From Treponema sp. (lineage in GTDB: Bacteria > Spirochaetota > Spirochaetia > Treponematales > Treponemataceae), in the NCBI GenBank assembly GCA_016297415.1, contig JAEDGQ010000054.1, positions 1 through 13,262 of the forward strand: DNA of 13,262 bases, given 5' to 3'. Positions 7,462 to 13,262 of this stretch are shown here, one piece after another. Position 1 is the first letter of the stretch. Each line of letters begins with the position of its first letter. A program made the position numbers and the translations under genes. The notes under the pieces were generated by a model, which worked only from the letters and a program-made list of their open reading frames with translations, had not been told where the DNA came from and did not search any database.

Positions 7462-8397
7462 CTAATCCCAGAAACTGTAAAAATTATACCACTGGTAAGG
7501 ATGGGAAAGAGCCTGTTTTTCCAGAGTCTGAATGTAGGTCTGAGCTGTCTGATTGATGCGGTTTTCCCTTTCTTTGCGGCCGCAGTCAAAATCCAGGGGA
7601 TTTTTAGAAACAAACATATCGTAGGCAGGATTTACTGTAAGGTCTTTGTGGCGGACTCCATAAATAAAATAAGTGGGAACATTCAGAAGTGAAACCATTA
7701 AAAAGACTCCGTATGGAAGTTTTGCGGGGCGACCAAGAAAATTTACATCAAGGAACCGTTCTGTGTTTGCACTTATTCTGTCTCCGGCGATTACTACTAC
7801 TTCGCCTTTTTCCAGACGGTCCTGGAGCAGAATGATTGTGTCAGGTCCAATGTTGTTTGAGCTGATAATCTGGAAGGCTGAATCTTTGTTTATTTCCTTT
7901 AAGAGAGCTCCGAATCCTGCAGAAATATTTGAGTCCATAATTGTTGTAATGCTCATCTTTTTTTCTGTGCCGCTTTCGCCAAGTGTTGCAAGACCTTTAA
8001 GCATCTGGGCGTTTCCCAGGTGACTCGTAATCAGAAGTGTGCCTTTTCCTGAGTTTATGTTTTTTACAAGATCACCAACGTCGTCGTTCTGCCAGGTTAC
8101 ACAGTCGAATTTGAATTTTCCTGCCCAGGACTGTACGTTTTCTGCAAGATTAAGGGCAAAGGAAATAAAGTGACTGAGAGTTGATTTTTTGCGGTCGCCG
8201 GCGATTTTTGAACGGGTTTGGAGAAAGTCCCTGGAAAATTTTCTTGCTTTTGCTCCAAAGAGCCAGTAAAAAAATCCGATGATGTAGGCCAGAAACCGCA
8301 TAAAAACTGCAGGAAATACTTTGAGGGTAAAAAGCATGAGTCTGTAACCCAGCTTTGTTTTTTCTTTATGTTCGTACCAGTTTGTTTTTTCTGACAT
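7462..8397 (-). CDS. LpxL/HtrB-like acyltransferase (COG4261 type), C-terminal half of ApeJ
   Basis: A 311-residue lysophospholipid/lipid A-type acyltransferase. Basic N-terminus, hydrophobic stretch at about 24-48 for membrane attachment, active-site block LLITSHLGNAQ with His at 126, then AGDR, LPYGVFLM and the C-terminal HPYQWYNFYSFW. In enterobacterial ApeJ a glycosyltransferase and this type of domain are joined, as I recall; here they are two genes 28 bp apart. It probably acylates the polyene-sugar or lipid anchor at the inner membrane. Oddity: the usual H-X4-D/E pair reads H126-X4-Q131, with CAG in place of an acidic codon. The start codon has no clear Shine-Dalgarno sequence. Downstream lies repeat copy B. 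Family confident, substrate unknown. Confidence 0.87.
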   Translation of the reverse strand: MSEKTNWYEHKEKTKLGYRLMLFTLKVFPAVFMRFLAYIIGFFYWLFGAKARKFSRDFLQTRSKIAGDRKKSTLSHFISFALNLAENVQSWAGKFKFDCVTWQNDDVGDLVKNINSGKGTLLITSHLGNAQMLKGLATLGESGTEKKMSITTIMDSNISAGFGALLKEINKDSAFQIISSNNIGPDTIILLQDRLEKGEVVVIAGDRISANTERFLDVNFLGRPAKLPYGVFLMVSLLNVPTYFIYGVRHKDLTVNPAYDMFVSKNPLDFDCGRKERENRINQTAQTYIQTLEKQALSHPYQWYNFYSFWD

Positions 8398-8425
8398 TTT
8401 ATCTGAGGGGGCCTGTTCTGTCTGT

Positions 8426-9184
8426 TTATTTAAAAAGTTTTCTCCACAGAAGAATCGGAGAGCGGAGAATCATGCCGATACACAGTTTTGTAAATACCCA
8501 GCTGATTCTGATGTTGTCTTTTACTACATGAAAGTTTGAAATGCCGTCCCTTGGGTATGTTACTTTGACGCTGTAAAAGTCATAAGGCATGCCTGTCCAC
8601 ATAAGACGGATGAGAATTTCAATGTCGAATCCCATGCGGAGATCGAAAAAATGAGAAGTCATAAATTTATGTGTTTTTTCTACAGGATAGATACGGAAAC
8701 CGCACATACTGTCTTTAATTCCTGATTCCCAGGAAACAATTGCACACCAGGTGTTTGCAAAGACACGGCCCTTTTTGCGGTGGCCTGGAGCTGATTCATC
8801 GTATTCAGGGTAGCCGCATATCATAGCCTGTGGATTTTCTTTTGCTTTTTCAAAAAAGAACTGGCAACGGGTTATGTCGTGCTGACCGTCTGCGTCCAGC
8901 TGAAGAACATGTGTAATGCCGTTTTCATAAGCATATTTAACTCCTGCCTTAACTGCTCCTCCTTTACCGGAGTTTTTTTCAAGTACTACCAGTTTTACAA
9001 AATCCGGGTATGTGGCACTAATCTGTTCCAGACAGCTTTTTGTTTCCTGTCCGTTTCCGTCATCAACAAGAATGATTTTTGTACCTGATGAATGGCAGTA
9101 TGGTTCCAGACCTTTTACTACTTCCATACAGGCTTTGCCGTGATTGTAAACTGGAATCAGAATTGCAGGGTTAAAATTACTCAT
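8426..9184 (-). CDS. GT2 family (dolichyl-phosphate-mannose-synthase-like) glycosyltransferase, N-terminal half of ApeJ
   Basis: A 252-residue GT-A fold glycosyltransferase. The N-terminal AILIPVYNHG (7-16), the nucleotide-sugar site VDDGNG (40-45), the NSGKGGAVKAG loop (71-81) and the metal-binding LDADGQH (96-102, DAD at 97-99) are all present. A hydrophobic C-terminus (about 228-248) suggests contact with the membrane. It would add a sugar to the lipid or polyene intermediate. The start at 9184 is chosen over the in-frame ATG at 9256: the protein family begins right before the AILIPVYN strand, and the ATG at 9256 lies inside the ~50-bp element, on its -10 box. There is no Shine-Dalgarno sequence, but a promoter -10 ends 10 nt before the ATG. 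The acyltransferase follows after 28 bp. Confidence 0.88.
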   Translation of the reverse strand: MSNFNPAILIPVYNHGKACMEVVKGLEPYCHSSGTKIILVDDGNGQETKSCLEQISATYPDFVKLVVLEKNSGKGGAVKAGVKYAYENGITHVLQLDADGQHDITRCQFFFEKAKENPQAMICGYPEYDESAPGHRKKGRVFANTWCAIVSWESGIKDSMCGFRIYPVEKTHKFMTSHFFDLRMGFDIEILIRLMWTGMPYDFYSVKVTYPRDGISNFHVVKDNIRISWVFTKLCIGMILRSPILLWRKLFK

Positions 9185-9194
9185 AATAAATGTG

Positions 9195-9223
9195 ATTTTA
9201 CACAGAAAACATTGTTTTCTCAA
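9195..9223 (-). promoter_or_regulatory. Proximal promoter of the glycosyltransferase unit
   Basis: On the minus strand TTGAGA (9218-9223), a 17-bp spacer and TAAAAT (9195-9200) match the sigma-70 pattern at 10 of 12 positions. The predicted start near 9188 leaves only about 4 nt before the ATG at 9184, which explains the missing Shine-Dalgarno sequence. The ~50-bp element lies 22 bp upstream of the -35. Confidence 0.55.
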
Positions 9224-9245
9224 TGGACAGGGCAGAACAGGATAA

Positions 9246-9294
9246 GGCAAACGCATTATAACCGATTTTATATTGAAAATGGCGCAAAGGAGTG
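9246..9294 (-). promoter_or_regulatory. Shared ~50-bp upstream element, copy 2 (before the glycosyltransferase)
   Basis: Matches the element at 13211-13262 except for two substitutions and one missing A in a run. The TATAAT (9255-9260 on this strand) and the blocks CTTTGCGCC and GCGTTTGCC are kept. It faces leftward into the glycosyltransferase. This is the most diverged of the three copies. Confidence 0.75.
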
Positions 9295-9457
9295 AAACGG
9301 CTTACGAAAACACTCGTTTTGTGCTGTTGCTGCTCTTGTTTACAAAGTTCTGCATAAAGCTGAATAAGTTTTAATCTTTTGATACACTTCTGCAACTTTT
9401 TGTAAGTCCTGGTGTCTAAATTCTTGAAGCGTAAAATTTGCAGGAGTATTTTTTTAT
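9295..9457. other. Intergenic leader region of hemolysin III gene, divergent from the glycosyltransferase
   Basis: About 160 bp with no coding signal. It should contain the promoter of the rightward gene, but I see no hexamer pair good enough to call. A ribosome binding site AGGAG at 9442-9446 lies 11 nt before the ATG at 9458. Confidence 0.5.
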
Positions 9458-10114
9458 ATGAATTCAGAAAATCAGACTACTAAACTTAAGACTCCATATA
9501 CAACTGGAGAAGAAATTTTTAATTCCGTAAGCCACGGAGCAGGCGCCCTTCTTTCTATTGCGGCCATTGTTCTGCTTGTAGTGTTTGCACCTAAAAACGG
9601 CATAACAGTTACAAGTCTTTCGATTTACGGAGCAAGCCTTATTATTCTTTATACTATGAGCTGCCTTTACCATGCTTTTACTAACATGCAGGTAAAGAAA
9701 GTTTTTCAGATTTTTGACCATGTTTCCATTTATCTGCTGATTGCCGGCACTTACACTCCCTTCTGTCTTTGTGTTCTTGGCGGTGCTTTTGGATGGACTA
9801 TTTTTGGTATTATCTGGGGACTTGCTGCTGTTGGAATTACAATTTACTCAGTTTTTGGAAACAGAATGAGAAAAATGAGTTCCATTACTTATGTAATTAT
9901 GGGATGGATTGTTATTGTGGCTTTTCTGCCTTTGCGGGAAACTCTGCCAAAAATAAGCTTTGTTTTTCTGGCTACTGGCGGGGTGGCTTACACAGCCGGC
10001 TTCCCATTCTACGGTCTTAAGACTGTAAAATGGGCTCATTCGATTTTTCATCTCTTTGTTTTAGCCGGCAGCGTTTTGCACTTCTTTTCTGTTTTTACTG
10101 CTCTCTGCAGATAA
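9458..10114 (+). CDS. trhA: Hemolysin III / TrhA family (PAQR-like) membrane protein
   Basis: A 218-residue, probably seven-helix inner-membrane protein. The family motifs are complete: E19 with N22 and SH25-26 in the first segment, S68-X3-H72 (SCLYH), DH at 87-88 in FDHVSIYLLIAGTYTP, and H194-X3-H198 near the C-terminus, which are the conserved metal-site positions of the family. Members have been linked to membrane energetics and fluidity; the hemolysin name is historical. The start is supported by AGGAG. It is the only rightward gene inside the leftward polyene cluster and meets the fusion gene tail to tail with 3 bp between stops and no visible terminator, so transcripts of the two should overlap. 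Identity is confident, a role in the pathway is not shown. Confidence 0.92.
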   Translation: MNSENQTTKLKTPYTTGEEIFNSVSHGAGALLSIAAIVLLVVFAPKNGITVTSLSIYGASLIILYTMSCLYHAFTNMQVKKVFQIFDHVSIYLLIAGTYTPFCLCVLGGAFGWTIFGIIWGLAAVGITIYSVFGNRMRKMSSITYVIMGWIVIVAFLPLRETLPKISFVFLATGGVAYTAGFPFYGLKTVKWAHSIFHLFVLAGSVLHFFSVFTALCR

Positions 10115-10117
10115 ACC

Positions 10118-12526
10118 TTATTTGCTGGCGGTGTAATTGCCGCTGGCAAATGTTCTTGAACCGCTGAAGTCAGTAATTTCAAAACTGATTTTGTTCTTTG
10201 TACTGTCAAAACTTATCTTAAAAACAGTAATTGTATTTGGAAGAATTTTGTCGCTGAATTTGAAGCGCTTTATTTCTGGAATTGCCAGGTCTGTGCCGAA
10301 GTAGCGCTGTGCAAAGTGTGCTACCAGGTCAATCTGTGCAACTGCCGGAAGAAGCTTAAAATCAGGGAAGTGACCGTCAAAGTAGTCGCTTGTTTCCGGA
10401 ATTTCAACTTCAAGTTCTACTTTTAATACACCGTCATTTTCTGAACGGGTCATTACTGTTTCTGCAGGAATTCCGTGAGGATTTTCCGGGGCAAAAAGTT
10501 TCTGAATTACAGGCTTCTTTTTCTTTCCCTGAACATCTGTTGGAAGTGAATCAAGGTAGCGCCATTTTTTTGGAAGAACTACGTTTTCAAAGAACTGAAG
10601 CAGGTAGTCGTGGAAGTGGCGGTTTATGAGATACTTTTCTGTGTCTGCAAATTTCTTTTTTCCTTCGTCGTTAAGTACAACTGCAGCAGCCAGATACTGA
10701 CGGCGGTCGCTCATTGGAACTACACAGCAGTCAGCAACAAGTCCGCTCTGAATAAGACGGTTTTCTACTTCTACTACGCTGATTCGTTTTTCTTCGATTT
10801 TTACAATTGAATCTGCGCGGCCTTTTAAGAGGAATCTTCCGTCATCAAATATTTCTACCAGATCTCCTGTGGCAAAACCTGCCGGATCTTTGATGTATGG
10901 ACTGATGATTGTCAAACAGCCTGCATCATTTTTCCAGATTTTAGCATTGGCAAAAGGTGTCCAGAGCTGGTCGTCTTTTGTCTGCTGACGGTAAGCAATA
11001 CCTGAAGTTTCTGTGGAACCATATACTTCCAGAGGACAGAACCCAAAAATCTTAAGAGTGTCCCGGGCTACATCAGGATAAAGTACACCACCCGATGTGA
11101 AAATCCATGGATTTTTAAGGGGAAGTTTTTTTGCTTTGTCTGCGCTTTCTGTATTTGCTGCAGCTTTCATTTCCATGTTAGTTCGTTTTAAGAAAGCCGG
11201 AACTGCAATAATTATATACTGTTCGTCATCAAGATTTTCAAATTCTTCAGGGAATTCAATTCTTTTGCGGCGGTATGGAACTGCCAGTGTAAATGGAAGA
11301 CTTGAAGAGAAAAGGTAGCCGTAAATGTGGTGCTGACTTACTGTTGTTACTAGTTTGCGGCTTAAAAATTCTTCGCCCCACTGTGAAATTACAAAAGCAT
11401 TGTCTGCTTCAAATTCTGTAAGCCGCTGCTTTACTGCTTTTGGATGGCCTGTTGAGCCGGAAGTGTAAAGTACAAGACGGCTTGTGTCTGCATCAATGGC
11501 AGGTGTGTTCATTTTTTCTTCTTCCGAAGGTTCTGCTGCTTTTTCAATAATTCCAGGAATAAAATCAGCATCTGTGATTTTTGTTCCTTCAACTTCTGTC
11601 TGATCTGTTAAAAAGCGGATTCCGTCAGAAACAGAGCGGATTTCTTTTATGAAGTTTGGAGAAATGTTTGCTGTAAGCTGGGCTTCTTTGTGGCACTGAA
11701 GCAGGGCAATTAAAGTACAGCTGAAGAACCAGTAGTCTTCACAGTGAAGAATCCACTTGTCTGTTTCCGGGTGGGATTGAATGAAGGCACGCATTTTTGC
11801 GCTGTCTCTTAAAAAGTCGCTCCAGCGAAGATATTTTTTGTCTGACCACTTGTTTTCGTAGCAGAGAATTGTATCCATTGGACGGGATTTGGCATTGAAC
11901 TTTGAAATTGGAATTGCTTTTGGCATTTTTGAATTAACCACCATTCTTACTAAAAATTCTAGGGCAAAAAGAAGACCCATTAAAACGTATGAAATTCCAC
12001 CGTTATAAATCGACCATATTTTATCATTCTGACTGAAAACTGTGTATAACGCAGCAGCTCCGTTTAAGATAAAAAATATACACCAGATTACTGTGACTTT
12101 GCGGCAGTATTTTTCTACACGACGGGCTATAAGGGATTTTGAAAGGTTTTTGTCTGCAAGACAGGCAAATCTGTAAATGATAACTGGTCCCATAAAAAGT
12201 GTTGAACCGAATGTAAAAAGAAAAATCAGGTTCATCAGGACCGGGTAAAGTTTAATGAAAATTGTCTGGCCTGTGGCAAGGCAGATGAGTCCTGCGGCCA
12301 GCATAAGGCCTGCACTGACAAGAAGCTTTAAGTTTTTTTTGAGTCTGTCTTTCAGGTTGGATTCTCCGGTTCCGCTTGTTGCCATAAGCAGATACAAAAG
12401 CCCGATAAAAACAATAAAGAGGCTGAAAATCTTTACCGGTACATTAAAAATCACAAGGCAGGAAAAAACAATAATCGGGTAAAGAATGGACATGAAGACA
12501 AAAAGAATTTTTGACAGAACTTTCAT
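10118..12526 (-). CDS. Triple fusion: ApeG-like membrane domain + ApeH-like acyl-AMP ligase + ApeI-like hot-dog dehydratase
   Basis: 802 residues holding three proteins that are separate in the enterobacterial cluster. Residues 1 to about 200: about six membrane helices with KLYPVLMNL (92-100), RRVEKYCRKVTVIWCIFFILNG-type block (about 135-156) and WSIYNGGISYVLMGLLFALE (171-190), typical of the COG4648 membrane protein. About 215-685: ANL ligase with YTSGSTGHPKAV (354-365), VYGSTETSG (501-509), TGDL (553-556), GRADSIVKI (569-577) and a C-terminal lysine cluster VQGKKKKP (665-672). About 700-802: FabZ/ApeI-like hot-dog with DGHFPDF (H719) and LPAVAQID (D733). It would activate a starter acid, load it on an ACP and dehydrate intermediates at the inner membrane. 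Start at 12526 chosen for GGAGAA 7 nt upstream. A terminator-like hairpin separates it from the ACP genes. Confidence 0.92.
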   Translation of the reverse strand: MKVLSKILFVFMSILYPIIVFSCLVIFNVPVKIFSLFIVFIGLLYLLMATSGTGESNLKDRLKKNLKLLVSAGLMLAAGLICLATGQTIFIKLYPVLMNLIFLFTFGSTLFMGPVIIYRFACLADKNLSKSLIARRVEKYCRKVTVIWCIFFILNGAAALYTVFSQNDKIWSIYNGGISYVLMGLLFALEFLVRMVVNSKMPKAIPISKFNAKSRPMDTILCYENKWSDKKYLRWSDFLRDSAKMRAFIQSHPETDKWILHCEDYWFFSCTLIALLQCHKEAQLTANISPNFIKEIRSVSDGIRFLTDQTEVEGTKITDADFIPGIIEKAAEPSEEEKMNTPAIDADTSRLVLYTSGSTGHPKAVKQRLTEFEADNAFVISQWGEEFLSRKLVTTVSQHHIYGYLFSSSLPFTLAVPYRRKRIEFPEEFENLDDEQYIIIAVPAFLKRTNMEMKAAANTESADKAKKLPLKNPWIFTSGGVLYPDVARDTLKIFGFCPLEVYGSTETSGIAYRQQTKDDQLWTPFANAKIWKNDAGCLTIISPYIKDPAGFATGDLVEIFDDGRFLLKGRADSIVKIEEKRISVVEVENRLIQSGLVADCCVVPMSDRRQYLAAAVVLNDEGKKKFADTEKYLINRHFHDYLLQFFENVVLPKKWRYLDSLPTDVQGKKKKPVIQKLFAPENPHGIPAETVMTRSENDGVLKVELEVEIPETSDYFDGHFPDFKLLPAVAQIDLVAHFAQRYFGTDLAIPEIKRFKFSDKILPNTITVFKISFDSTKNKISFEITDFSGSRTFASGNYTASK

Positions 12527-12540
12527 AAATTGTTCTCCGT

Positions 12541-12587
12541 AAAAAAAACGGCACAAACAGGAAAAAATCCTAAGCCTGTGCCGTTTT
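12541..12587 (-). terminator. Terminator/attenuator between ACP genes and ligase fusion
   Basis: An 11-bp perfect stem AAAACGGCACA (12577-12587 on this strand) with TGTGCCGTTTT (12545-12555) runs into a total of eight T residues on the minus strand. Extra short pairs may form inside the loop. It lies between the second ACP and the fusion gene, which has no promoter of its own that I can see, so it probably reduces read-through and leaves ACP expression high. Confidence 0.85.
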
Positions 12588-12607
12588 GTTCTGACCTGAA
12601 GTCTGAT

Positions 12608-12850
12608 TTATTTTGTAAGTGGTACAAGAACATCAACTACATCGCCAATGTTCTTTACGCTTTTGAATACATCCGGTTCAATTTTGCCGTTTAAATAAGG
12701 CTTCATTTTTACGATCATTTCAACTGCATCGATTGAATCAAGATCCAGATCTGTAACGATATTTGCTTCTGGAGTAATATCTGCTTCTTCAATATCAAAT
12801 TCGTTAACAAGGATTTCTTTAAGCTTTGTATAAACTTCGTCTTTTGTCAT
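12608..12850 (-). CDS. apeF: Acyl carrier protein, ApeF-like
   Basis: An 80-residue acidic four-helix carrier protein. The 4'-phosphopantetheine attachment site is S39 in DLDLDSIDAVEM (34-45). The continuation KMKPYLNGKIEPDVFKSV is characteristic of the ApeF-type carrier and unlike housekeeping AcpP. AAGGAAAA about 7 nt before the ATG gives a good ribosome binding site. It follows the first ACP after 24 bp and is therefore on the same transcript; the hairpin at 12541-12587 is immediately downstream. A 4'-phosphopantetheinyl transferase must come from elsewhere. Confidence 0.92.
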   Translation of the reverse strand: MTKDEVYTKLKEILVNEFDIEEADITPEANIVTDLDLDSIDAVEMIVKMKPYLNGKIEPDVFKSVKNIGDVVDVLVPLTK

Positions 12851-12874
12851 TTGATTTTCCTTTTTATAAGTTAA

Positions 12875-13144
12875 TTAGTCAGCGTTTTTTGCCTGTTCTG
12901 CAGAAATGAATTCTGCAAGTGCATTGATTGAAGCAAAGTGTTTGCGTGTTTCTGCATTTTCTGCATTGAATTTTACGCCGAACTTTTTCTTGAGTGCTAC
13001 ACCAAGTTCAAGAGCATCAATTGAATCAAGACCAAGACCTGTTCCGAAAAGTGGTTCTGAATCAACAATGTTTTCAGGAGTAATGTCTTCAAGTTCGAGG
13101 GCTGAAATAATACATTCCTTAATCTGTTTTTTAAGTTCGTCCAT
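12875..13144 (-). CDS. apeE: Acyl carrier protein, ApeE-like
   Basis: An 89-residue carrier protein with the site GLGLDSIDALELGVALKKKF; the modified serine is S41. The lead-in DSEPLFGTGLGLDSIDALEL is the ApeE pattern. Start choice: MDELKKQ at 13144 has AAGGAA 6 nt upstream; the longer in-frame starts at 13204 and 13150 have no ribosome binding site at the right distance, and 13204 falls in the -35 of the proximal promoter. It is the first gene of the leftward cluster in this window. The two different ACPs suggest separate roles for starter and growing chain, as in the enterobacterial system, though this division is inferred. Confidence 0.92.
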   Translation of the reverse strand: MDELKKQIKECIISALELEDITPENIVDSEPLFGTGLGLDSIDALELGVALKKKFGVKFNAENAETRKHFASINALAEFISAEQAKNAD

Positions 13145-13175
13145 AAGCATTTCCTTGGTAAATATTAATTTATTA

Positions 13176-13204
13176 ATTATAGAGAAAACACTGCTTTGGG
13201 GCAA
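13176..13204 (-). promoter_or_regulatory. Proximal promoter of the ACP unit
   Basis: On the minus strand TTGCCC (13199-13204), a 17-bp spacer and a perfect TATAAT (13176-13181). The -35 matches at 4 of 6 positions, so help from the neighbouring ~50-bp element, 6 bp upstream, is plausible. The leader would be about 25 nt with a good ribosome binding site. Confidence 0.55.
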
Positions 13205-13210
13205 CTGAGC

Positions 13211-13262
13211 AGGGCAAACGCATTATAACTGATTTTGTATTGAAAAATGGCGCAAAGGAGTG
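13211..13262 (-). promoter_or_regulatory. Shared ~50-bp upstream element, copy 3 (before the ACP unit)
   Basis: Bases 13211-13261 are the exact reverse complement of 1-51. TATAAT on this strand is at 13222-13227. It faces the ACP genes. The window ends inside or at the edge of this copy, so its full length is not known. Confidence 0.8.

Noticed and set aside
9185..9256. Longer N-terminus for the glycosyltransferase (start at 9256)
   Set aside because: The start lies on the -10 of the ~50-bp element and the extra residues precede the normal first strand of GT2 enzymes.
13145..13204. Longer N-terminus for the first ACP (start at 13204)
   Set aside because: The added 20 residues do not resemble carrier proteins, the start lacks a ribosome binding site, and it overlaps the proximal promoter -35.

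Overview
The window reads as chromosomal DNA of a host-associated Treponema-type spirochete. Codon use is AT-leaning, and the first gene encodes a FabV/TER trans-2-enoyl reductase that resembles the well-studied Treponema denticola TER along its whole length. This assignment is by recognition, not by database search.

Layout: 144-1361 (+) is fabV, with its own promoter and a strong terminator. 1440-2728 (+) is a two-gene unit: an exported alpha/beta hydrolase/esterase and a small membrane protein that overlaps its stop codon. 2729-2904 is a MITE-like palindromic element at a convergent junction. From 13144 down to 2905 almost everything is on the minus strand and forms an aryl-polyene (APE)-like type II fatty-acid/polyketide cluster. 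In transcription order it contains ACP (ApeE-like), ACP (ApeF-like), a membrane protein + acyl-AMP ligase + hot-dog dehydratase triple fusion (ApeG-ApeH-ApeI in one chain), GT2 glycosyltransferase, LpxL-like acyltransferase, YbgC-like thioesterase (ApeK), ketosynthase (ApeO-like), hot-dog dehydratase (ApeP), SDR ketoreductase (ApeQ) and ketosynthase (ApeR-like). The order matches the enterobacterial ape cluster as I remember it. A hemolysin III/TrhA gene (9458-10114, +) sits inside the cluster on the opposite strand. No chain-length factor, ammonia lyase, LolA-like carrier or MMPL exporter is visible.

Likely joint function (inference): the ligase loads an acyl or aryl starter onto an ACP. The ketosynthases, ketoreductase and dehydratases then extend and dehydrate it without enoyl reduction, giving a conjugated polyene. 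The thioesterase, glycosyltransferase and acyltransferase would release it or attach it to a lipid for the outer envelope.

Regulatory structure is the most unusual part. A ~50-bp element occurs three times, always upstream of a transcription unit and always oriented towards it: before fabV (1-51), before the glycosyltransferase (9246-9294) and before the first ACP (13211-13262). The first and last copies are identical over 51 bp. This suggests that fabV and the polyene cluster form one regulon. Three cluster genes (glycosyltransferase, thioesterase, ketoreductase) lack a Shine-Dalgarno sequence and have a -10 box only 6-10 nt before the ATG, so they look leaderless or nearly so. Two inverted copies of a 71-bp multi-hairpin repeat split the cluster into separate transcription units.
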